Source: DATNBT01 sp964579765 (GTDB lineage: Bacteria; Acidobacteriota; Vicinamibacteria; Vicinamibacterales; CAVVIG01). Taken from it: 18,822 nucleotides of DNA. Position numbers and translations under genes: made by a program. The stretch spans positions 1 through 18,822 of the forward strand of contig CAZOIK010000106.1 of NCBI GenBank assembly GCA_964579765.1, in the 5' to 3' direction. Positions 14,354-18,822 of the stretch are shown piece by piece; positions within the stretch are counted from its first letter, which is position 1, and each line of letters opens with the position of its first letter. The notes beneath the pieces are model-generated. The model worked only from the letters and a program-made list of their open reading frames with translations, was not told the DNA's origin and ran no database searches.

Positions 14354-14593
14354 ACGTTATTGACTACGGCAGAGGCGGGTCAGCTGCTTCGCACCAGTTC
14401 GGAGAACGTCCGACGTCTCGCTCGCGCCGGCACGTTGCCAGTCGCTGCAATCGTCGGACGCGGTCAGCGGCTGTTTGAGCGAAGTGAAGTAGAAGCGCTC
14501 GCCTCAGAGCGCCAGGAGCGCGCCCGATATCGAACGATTCAGCGGCGGTTCACGCGCGGACTCGACGCTGGCGGTACTCGGGGAGCCGAATAA
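14345..14593 (+). CDS. Excisionase/MerR-like small DNA-binding protein
   Basis: This 82-residue protein matches the HTH_17 / excisionase-type winged helix. LLTTAEAGQLLRTSSENVRRLARAGTLPVAA is the turn and recognition helix, and GQRLFERSEVEALASER is the wing and following helix. The last 30 residues are basic (RQERARYRTIQRRFTRG). Such proteins act as excision factors or as regulators in phages and integrative elements. The ATG overlaps the right arm of a perfect 9-bp inverted repeat, suggesting autoregulation. An in-frame GTG at 14339 would add two residues. No integrase gene is visible nearby for it to work with. Confidence 0.75.
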   Translation: MQTTLLTTAEAGQLLRTSSENVRRLARAGTLPVAAIVGRGQRLFERSEVEALASERQERARYRTIQRRFTRGLDAGGTRGAE

Positions 14594-14610
14594 CGGGTGG
14601 CTATTCGAAG

Positions 14611-15036
14611 TTGCACGCCTCTATTGCGACGTCGTCGATCATGGCGTTGCCGGTGTCGGCCCGGTGGCTCTGGTGTTTTCTGCTGTCGCAGGCGGACGCG
14701 CAGGGGATTGTGGAGGGATCCGTGTCCGGACTGGCCATTGCCGCGCACGTCAGCTTGAAAGAGTGTCAGCAGGCCGTCGAGATCTTCTGCGCGCCAGATC
14801 CGCATTCGCGAACGAAAGACGAGGGAGGACGACGCCTGGTCGAAGTGGACGGCGGCTGGCAAATCGTCAGCTACCAGAAGTGGCGGTTCAAGCTGTCGAA
14901 GGAAGAACGCAAGCAATACAAACGAGTGCACGAGCAGAAGCGTCGCGCGCGAAACAAGACCGCGGCAAGTCGGGTGACGGCGACCGTCGTGAATAGCCTG
15001 CGAGAGAAGAAGGAAGCCATCGGCGAGAAATCATGA
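14611..15036 (+). CDS. Phage replication-initiation / replisome-organiser-like protein (N-terminal winged-helix type)
   Basis: The 141-residue reading frame contains LHASIATSSIMALPVSARWL, GIVEGSVSGLAIAAHVSLKE, FCAPDPHSRTKDEGGRRLVE and VDGGWQIVSYQKWRF. This order is what I recall from phage replication proteins whose N-terminal domain binds origin DNA; the tail (KLSKEERKQYKRVHEQKRRA) is basic. The start is uncertain. The frame is open upstream and reads GGYSKLHASI, a beginning typical of the family, but has no ATG/GTG/TTG before TTG 14611. GGGAG at 14581-14585 would suit a start near 14593-14597, so a small frameshift or unusual start is possible. ATG 14641 would truncate the conserved part. 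The stop overlaps the next ATG (ATGA). Confidence 0.7.
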   Translation: MHASIATSSIMALPVSARWLWCFLLSQADAQGIVEGSVSGLAIAAHVSLKECQQAVEIFCAPDPHSRTKDEGGRRLVEVDGGWQIVSYQKWRFKLSKEERKQYKRVHEQKRRARNKTAASRVTATVVNSLREKKEAIGEKS

Positions 15037-15380
15037 GTGCGTGGACAGGTGTGGGCCATCCGTGGACAGACGTGGACGCTGTGGACACAAGCAGAAGCAG
15101 ACGTAGTTTAAGGGGTGCAGCAAGCGCCAATCAGCGCGCCTCCGCAGCCGGCGGGGCTGTCGCGATCGAGGCGCCTGCGGCGCTCGATCGCGAGTTCAGG
15201 CGGCGGTTCGCTCCAGAGCAACGTGAACTCCCGGGACGCCGGCACGCGAGAAAATCGAGCAGCACCGTCCCCACAATGAGAAGGAGTAGCGATGAAGAAG
15301 AGATGGTTGGTCGCCGTGTGCCGGGCGAGCCCGACATTCTTGGCAAAACCTTCGGAGTTTCTCTCAAGACCGTCGTCTAG
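15033..15380 (+). CDS. Uncharacterised small ORF, possibly decayed
   Basis: This 115-codon frame overlaps the replication gene by ATGA, which suggests coupling, but the product is low in complexity (Arg, Ser, Ala) and resembles nothing I know. It runs through a helically spaced repeat (15041-15087) and a strong hairpin (15160-15193), so this DNA may matter more than the peptide. The end, EPDILGKTFGVSLKTVV, looks like the first half of a helix-turn-helix cut by a TAG stop, hinting at a broken regulator gene. Confidence 0.3.
   Translation: MSAWTGVGHPWTDVDAVDTSRSRRSLRGAASANQRASAAGGAVAIEAPAALDREFRRRFAPEQRELPGRRHARKSSSTVPTMRRSSDEEEMVGRRVPGEPDILGKTFGVSLKTVV
15041..15087. repeat. Iteron-like repeats of GTGGACA
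   Basis: GTGGACA occurs at 15041-15047, 15062-15068 and 15081-15087, with GTGGACG at 15072-15078. The start-to-start distances are 21, 10 and 9 nt, close to whole helical turns, so a protein could bind all copies on one face. They directly follow the replication-initiation-like gene, where phage origins often lie. The heptamer resembles part of a DnaA box (TGTGGAtaa) but is not one. Confidence 0.5.
15160..15193. other. Strong stem-loop, candidate origin or regulatory hairpin
   Basis: TCGCGATCGAGGCGCC and GGCGCTCGATCGCGA pair over 15 bp with one bulged G and a TGC loop. It is the strongest short hairpin in the island and lies about 70 nt after the GTGGACA repeats. No T-run follows (GTTCAGGCGG), so it is not a classical terminator. 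Confidence 0.6.
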
Positions 15381-15531
15381 GAGTCAGCCCAGCTGGATCT
15401 GCGGTGTCGTGAGCGCCTCCACCAGAGACAACGCTTTCGACGTCGGCATGACGGAGTGGGGGCTGGGAAAGCTGGACGGACAGAAGCCTGGAGACGAGCT
15501 CATTAACTGGTATGTCGCCCCGTTGGAATAG
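15292..15531 (+). CDS. Uncharacterised small protein
   Basis: The 79-residue frame has one of the best ribosome binding sites of the island: AAGGAG at 15281-15286, 5 nt before ATG. The N-terminus (MKKRWLVAVCRA) is basic then hydrophobic but too short for a clear signal peptide. The end (NAFDVGMTEWGLGKLDGQKPGDELINW) looks like ordinary soluble protein. I recognise no domain. It overlaps the weaker ORF at 15033 by 89 nt, so at most one of the two is likely to be intact and functional. Confidence 0.4.
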   Translation: MKKRWLVAVCRASPTFLAKPSEFLSRPSSRSQPSWICGVVSASTRDNAFDVGMTEWGLGKLDGQKPGDELINWYVAPLE

Positions 15532-15557
15532 GTCCGAGCCTCCGTCAATGGGGGCGC

Positions 15558-15980
15558 ATGAGGGTAACAGTGGGCATAACGTCCTTGGCAAACCTTCCCG
15601 TCAGAGCAACAAGCGAGACAGGCGATCTGTCGCGACTGACTTACCGGGAGATCGCGCGCATGGTCGGTCGTTCGCCTTCTACAGTCTGGCGGCTCGTGAA
15701 CGCCGGCCGGGAGACGACGCGAACTCAGGTGGAGCTGAAGCAACGATTCGCTCTGGTCTGCAAGCATCGATTTGTGGACCACGACAGTATTCGCCGTATC
15801 GCGGCGGCTCTGTCGGTCAGCCGCAGTGCTGTGGAGCGTGACCTTCGTCGTGCGCGTGACCTTGAAGCTATGGGCTTCGATCGCGAGCAGATTCTGGACT
15901 TCGCGGTGGTTGATGCCTTCTTGAGACGATCAGGGTCGGCAGAGAACGTTCAGCATGAAGAACGAGCAGGCGCATGTTAA
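15558..15980 (+). CDS. Double helix-turn-helix DNA-binding protein
   Basis: This 140-residue protein has two predicted HTH units. LTYREIARMVGRSPSTVWRL (about 27-46) resembles HTHs of resolvases and transcription factors. HDSIRRIAAALSVSRSAVER (about 75-94), followed by DLRRARDLEAMGFDREQILD, resembles a second one. It may regulate the island or recognise DNA for packaging, because the next gene is TerS-like and overlaps it by 7 nt. GGGGG lies just upstream of the ATG at 15558. I cannot assign a family name. Confidence 0.65.
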   Translation: MRVTVGITSLANLPVRATSETGDLSRLTYREIARMVGRSPSTVWRLVNAGRETTRTQVELKQRFALVCKHRFVDHDSIRRIAAALSVSRSAVERDLRRARDLEAMGFDREQILDFAVVDAFLRRSGSAENVQHEERAGAC

Positions 15981-16462
15981 CACTGAGAAATGCCAAGGTC
16001 CCCGATGACAGCGCGCCACTCAACGAAGCCACCAAGGCGTTTGTGATGTTCTATCTCATTTACGAGGGGAACGGCACACGGGCGTATCAGGCTTCTCATC
16101 CGGGCTGTCGGAGCTATGGCGCCGCCCGTGCCGCAGCATCCAGATTGCTAAGAAATGCTAAGGTTCGTGCGCTGATCGAGCAGCGCCGCGAACGGCACGT
16201 GGCTCTACTGGGCGTGTGGCCTGCCGTTGTTAACGTCAATAAAAGTCAAGGTTCGTTCGCAGCCAGCGAAGCCACGACGCCCGAGCGAGACGAGCACTTA
16301 CCCACGGGCGCGCGTGACGTTCTCGGAGTCGACAGTTCGATCACATCGACGATGCGTGGCGACGGTTGGCATGTGAGCCAACTTGGCTGGGTACGCACCA
16401 TGTCCAGCGCAGTTGATGACAACGTGGGTCGCGTGCTGCGCGACTTCGACCCTTATCGATAG
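15974..16462 (+). CDS. Terminase small subunit-like protein (TerS)
   Basis: In this 162-residue protein, residues about 16-76 match the N-terminal DNA-binding part of phage small terminases (Terminase_2 type): LNEATKAFVMFYLIYEGNGT, RAYQASHPGCRSYGAARAAA, SRLLRNAKVRALIEQRRERH. The order is the usual pattern of a feeding helix, the AYxASxP/G turn, the SRLLxNxxV helix and a charged helix. In phages TerS picks the packaging site for TerL. The C-terminal half (VNVNKSQGSFAASE..., VRTMSSAVDDNVGRVLRDFD) is not recognisable; it may be an oligomerisation or portal-binding part, or diverged. Its ATG overlaps the previous gene. No TerL, portal or capsid gene follows. This is the pattern of phage satellites that redirect a helper's packaging, or of a decayed prophage. 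Confidence 0.65.
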   Translation: MLTLRNAKVPDDSAPLNEATKAFVMFYLIYEGNGTRAYQASHPGCRSYGAARAAASRLLRNAKVRALIEQRRERHVALLGVWPAVVNVNKSQGSFAASEATTPERDEHLPTGARDVLGVDSSITSTMRGDGWHVSQLGWVRTMSSAVDDNVGRVLRDFDPYR

Positions 16463-16486
16463 GGACGTCTCGAAACGAGGAAACGA

Positions 16487-16786
16487 ATGATCTGCGCGCG
16501 CTGTCGCAAAGCTGGCGCTGGATTAGATTGCCTGACACTGCAGCGGGACACGGAAGTCCGCGCCAATCAGACGCATCGGTTCGATCTCTGTCGTCGGTGT
16601 TCGTCTGCAGTGCTGGCCGCGATTGCGAAGCCGCCCGCGCTTGAGCGGTTGAAGAGGCATGCGCCGGACGGCCCGCCGTTTCTCGGCCTGATGCTGGACG
16701 TGCCGACGGTGAAGTGTTTGCGGGAAGGCGCGGTGAATGCGCGGGCGCAAGTCGCCGCAGCGGAAGCGTTAGAAGGGATCGAATGA
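16487..16786 (+). CDS. Small Cys4 zinc-ribbon protein, function unknown
   Basis: The 99-residue product has two CxxC knuckles, C3/C6 (CARC) and C35/C38 (CRRC), spaced as in a zinc ribbon or treble clef, then a helical stretch (SSAVLAAIAKPPALERLKRH) and a C-terminal Ala-rich helix. GAGG precedes the ATG by 6 nt, and the 13-nt start context AGGAAACGAATGA is identical to that of the XRE regulator gene at 13722. Zinc-ribbon proteins of this size are frequent in phages and islands. The stop overlaps the next ATG (ATGA). Confidence 0.6.
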   Translation: MICARCRKAGAGLDCLTLQRDTEVRANQTHRFDLCRRCSSAVLAAIAKPPALERLKRHAPDGPPFLGLMLDVPTVKCLREGAVNARAQVAAAEALEGIE

Positions 16787-16908
16787 CACTGGAGGTGTGG
16801 AAGGTGACACGCGCTGAATCGCGTCCCAACGGGGTTCTTTGCGTTCGACGGAGCAGTATCGGGCTGGAGGGTTACGCTCGACCAGAACTGGCACCAGGAT
16901 CGCGATAA
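16783..16908 (+). CDS. Very small ORF, 41 residues, unknown
   Basis: ATG 16783 overlaps the stop of the zinc-ribbon gene and AAGGG at 16773-16777 is well placed, so translation is plausible. The peptide (MTLEVWKVTRAESRPNGVLC...) has no recognisable motif. The compact ATGA linkage is the best support. Confidence 0.35.
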   Translation: MTLEVWKVTRAESRPNGVLCVRRSSIGLEGYARPELAPGSR

Positions 16909-16953
16909 TGGCGGATGTTTGATGACGGCGAGCGAGGCGACGAGGAGTCAATG

Positions 16954-17169
16954 ATGACGGTGTGGTTAACGTTGAACCAAGCGGCGCAGCACGCGCAGGT
17001 GAATCCCGCGACGCTGTATCGAGAAATCAAAGCCGGACGGATCCAAGCGGCTCGGGTTGGCGGGCGGCGAGCTATCCGATTTCGGCCGGAATGGGTTGAC
17101 GCCTGGTTAGAGGCTGCGGCTCGACCGGTGTTGGTCGGAGCCGTCGGTCTGCGATCCCCTCGCAGCTAG
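16954..17169 (+). CDS. Excisionase-like helix-turn-helix protein (HTH_17)
   Basis: The 71-residue product is almost only a winged helix: WLTLNQAAQHAQVNPATLYR, EIKAGRIQAARVGGRRAIRF, RPEWVDAWLEAAARP. The pattern A-A-x-x-x-x-V-x-x-x-T-L-Y-R and the basic GGRRAIRF wing are typical of HTH_17/excisionase proteins. GAGGAG lies 6 nt before ATG 16954; ATG 16951 is the alternative. It is the last clear gene of the island, and a perfect 8-bp inverted repeat begins right after its stop. In integrative elements such a protein usually helps an integrase excise the element, but no integrase is seen. Confidence 0.75.
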   Translation: MTVWLTLNQAAQHAQVNPATLYREIKAGRIQAARVGGRRAIRFRPEWVDAWLEAAARPVLVGAVGLRSPRS

Positions 17170-17194
17170 ATACCGTGGTTAACGAGCACGGTAT
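17170..17194. terminator. Inverted repeat after the last island gene
   Basis: ATACCGTG (17170-17177) and CACGGTAT (17187-17194) are perfect inverted copies around GTTAACGAG, beginning at the base after the stop codon. The position suggests transcription termination or a protein-binding boundary site. There is no T-run. Confidence 0.45.
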
Positions 17195-17623
17195 TGCCGT
17201 CTGAGCATAAACGCCAGTTCGACCCAAACGGCCTCAGAATCGCCTTGATTTCATTAACCGGACCAGCTCCGCGTTGCGCTTGTGGGTCGTGCGGTCCACC
17301 TATTGGACGGCTTGCGACCAGTCTGGCGCCGCAGGTGTCGGCACCGCGCCTGAGTGTCTCCTACCAAAGCTAAGCGCCACGCACGGCAACTCGAGTATGT
17401 CCGCGCGTGCGGTTTCTACAATTGACGGACCGCTCACGACGTCCCTGCCAACGCAATAGTTGCGTAACCAACCACATCGCCTTTGAGGTTTCCGCCCCGA
17501 CACACCCGTACGGTCACTTCTGTGCCGTACCCCTATTGCGGTATTGTTCAATGATTTCCAATCATCCACAGTAGCCGCCGCATCGCTGCTCGATCGGCAA
17601 CGTGAGTTCCATCGAGGCTACAT
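17195..17623. other. Region without a convincing gene, probable island edge
   Basis: Short frames exist on both strands (for example 17274-17459 + and 17300-17569 -), but none has a ribosome binding site or recognisable sequence. A small perfect hairpin, ACGCAA-TAG-TTGCGT, is at 17451-17465. No duplicate of the tRNA-Gln 3' end can be seen. The stretch probably holds the right edge of the island and the promoter of the SnoaL-like gene. Confidence 0.5.
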
Positions 17624-18217
17624 ATGTGCTCGACAACAACAAGAAGAAGTGTGTCGGCTGCTTGCGTCATAGTGATCGCGCTATGGGTTGGCGCCGCCGC
17701 AAACGGAGAACGCGCAGCGGAGAGCAGCAAAGCTGCCGGTGAGAGTGGCGGCATAAATGGAGCACGCAAAGTCGCCTTATCTCTTCAGGATCGATTCGAC
17801 ATTCACGAGCTGTTCGCGCGTTACAGTCAGGATCTCGATATGGGAACGAACAGCGTTCTCGGTCCGGACGATTTAGTCACGAACGTCTTCGCGCCGAACG
17901 CGACGTTCCACGACCCGTCCTTGTGCCTGATTGGGAGCGCAGAGCTCAGAGCCGGGTTGGTCAGCCACACGAGCCACGCCAAGAAGATGCAGCATTGGCC
18001 GATGAATATCGTGTTTACCGAGGGCTCAGGAGACCACGCTAGGACGCATACGTACGTCATCGTGTTCAGTGGTCGCGGTGGTTCGCCTGCGACATATCAC
18101 GACACGCTCGTAAAGATCAAAGGCAAGTGGTTGATTCAAGACAGGGAAGTCTGGCGACAGGGCGCAGTGAAGCACGATCCGCGTTGTCCCACGGATCTCG
18201 AGAACTTAGAGCCGTAA
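17624..18217 (+). CDS. SnoaL/NTF2-fold protein with signal peptide
   Basis: In this 197-residue protein, residues 1-27 look like a signal peptide (TTRRSVSAACVIVIALWVGA, AANGE). After a Ser/Gly linker, residues about 50-185 match the SnoaL-like / nuclear transport factor 2 family: SLQDRFDIHELFARYSQDLD, NVFAPNATFHDP, NIVFTEGSGDHARTHTYVIV and KGKWLIQDREVWRQ, the usual alpha-plus-beta cone. The pocket residues Tyr, Asp and His seen in catalytic SnoaL-like enzymes have likely counterparts in FARYSQDLD and ATFHDP. Family members are cyclases, isomerases, dehydratases or just binders, so the reaction is unknown. GAGG lies 6 nt before the ATG. The gene ends 54 nt before a TonB-dependent receptor, suggesting shared expression. 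Confidence 0.8.
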   Translation: MCSTTTRRSVSAACVIVIALWVGAAANGERAAESSKAAGESGGINGARKVALSLQDRFDIHELFARYSQDLDMGTNSVLGPDDLVTNVFAPNATFHDPSLCLIGSAELRAGLVSHTSHAKKMQHWPMNIVFTEGSGDHARTHTYVIVFSGRGGSPATYHDTLVKIKGKWLIQDREVWRQGAVKHDPRCPTDLENLEP

Positions 18218-18271
18218 CTTCGAGTTCATCAATCGTCGGACTAGGGCGACAGCCCGGAGGAATTCTCGGTT

Positions 18272-18822
18272 ATGAGTGCTATCCTCGCGTCAAGAATCCG
18301 ACTTGTCGGAATCGCGTCTCTTGCATTCGCGCTTTTTCTCGCGGCGTACTCCGTCGCGTTCGCGCAGGGTAGCGCGTCTATCACAGGCGTCGTCAAGGAC
18401 AGCTCCGGGGCAGTGCTGCCAGGGGTCACCGTCGAAGCGGCAAGTGCGGCGTTGATCGAGAGAGTGCGAACGGTCGTCACAGACGGATCGGGTTTGTATA
18501 GACTGGAAGCTCTGCGACCAGGAACGTACACAGTCACGTTCAGCCTCACAGGCTTTACCACGGTCAAACGAGAAGGAATCGAACTCGCAGGCTCTTTTGT
18601 CGCAACAGTGAACGCTGAGCTGAAAGTCGGCAGCGTTGCCGAGACCGTGACTGTTAGCGGCGTGAGTCCTATCGTCGATATACAGTCGACCGAACATCAG
18701 CAGGTGTTTACAAGCGCGGTGCTCGACGCCATTCCCCAAGGAAGGGTGCCGATTGATGCCGCGATCCTCATTCCAGGCGTTACAGAGTCCACTTTCTCGG
18801 CCGGACTTGCGCAGGATGTCGG
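18272..18822 (+). CDS. TonB-dependent receptor with N-terminal carboxypeptidase-regulatory-like domain (partial)
   Basis: The frame runs off the window after 183 codons. ATG 18272 has GGAGG at 18256-18260, an 11-nt spacing. Residues 1-32 are a signal peptide (LVGIASLAFALFLAAYSVAF, AQG). Residues about 34-105 are a carboxypeptidase-regulatory-like Ig fold (ASITGVVKDSSGAVLPGVTV, TDGSGLYRLEALRPGTYTVT, FSLTGFTTVKREGIEL). VGSVAETVTVSGVSPIVDIQ and AVLDAIPQGRVPIDAAILIP mark the linker and the start of the plug. This is the usual start of acidobacterial OmpA/SusC-like TonB receptors of about 1000-1200 residues that import large substrates through the outer membrane. The barrel is outside the window. 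Confidence 0.92.
   Translation, partial: MSAILASRIRLVGIASLAFALFLAAYSVAFAQGSASITGVVKDSSGAVLPGVTVEAASAALIERVRTVVTDGSGLYRLEALRPGTYTVTFSLTGFTTVKREGIELAGSFVATVNAELKVGSVAETVTVSGVSPIVDIQSTEHQQVFTSAVLDAIPQGRVPIDAAILIPGVTESTFSAGLAQDV

Noticed and set aside
15041..15087. CRISPR or DnaA-box cluster
   Set aside because: The repeats are 7 nt with 2-14 nt spacers, far from CRISPR dimensions, and lack the TTATCCACA consensus. They are listed as iteron-like instead.
17187..17194. CACGGTAT shared with tRNA-Gln (13543-13550) as a possible attachment core
   Set aside because: Only 8 bp match and flanking bases diverge. One such match is expected by chance between sequences of this size, and the copy is explained by a local inverted repeat.
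17274..17569. ORFs 17274-17459 (+) and 17300-17569 (-)
   Set aside because: Neither has a ribosome binding site or recognisable sequence, and they overlap each other on opposite strands.

Overview
The window looks like chromosome from a GC-rich Acidobacteriota, most likely a Vicinamibacteria-type (subdivision 6) soil lineage. This is inferred from gene content: secreted DUF6152 proteins, heme-less quinoprotein beta-propellers, GCPII-like M28 peptidases, a TonB-dependent receptor with an N-terminal carboxypeptidase-regulatory domain, and short dispersed palindromes built on GTAG-stem-TTCA-stem. No marker gene fixes the taxonomy.

Region 1 (1-6510, + strand) is a run of co-oriented, mostly exported proteins. 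It opens with the end of a [2Fe-2S] subunit and the Tat-exported molybdopterin subunit of an isoquinoline-oxidoreductase-type hydroxylase. A secreted HpaI-type aldolase follows, then a small secreted protein, and then three genes that are one fused and one split version of the same two modules (DUF6152 plus an acidobacterial C-terminal module). A 35-bp-arm hairpin at 6511-6602 separates this run from the convergent genes.

Region 2 (6611-11956, - strand) is a probable operon: FAD-dependent oxidoreductase, then a GCPII-like peptidase with all zinc ligands, then a PQQ-type beta-propeller. The genes are almost touching. Divergent from it is gltX (12001-13464), followed by tRNA-Gln(CUG) with encoded CCA.

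Region 3 (13579-17169, + strand) has a different character: short, tightly packed, phage-like genes. They are an XRE-type regulator, two excisionase-like HTH proteins, a phage replication-initiation-like protein, a double-HTH protein, a TerS-like protein, a Cys4 zinc protein and several orphans. No integrase, large terminase, portal or capsid gene is visible. With the tRNA next door, this suggests a phage-satellite-like island or a decayed prophage. It also holds helically phased GTGGACA repeats and a strong hairpin that could be an origin. About 450 nt without a convincing gene follow.

Region 4 (17624-18822, + strand) returns to host-like exported functions: a SnoaL/NTF2-fold protein and the first 183 codons of a TonB-dependent receptor cut by the window edge.

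The most interesting signals are the palindromic repeat family, two copies of which are translated inside genes, and the compact TerS-bearing island beside tRNA-Gln.
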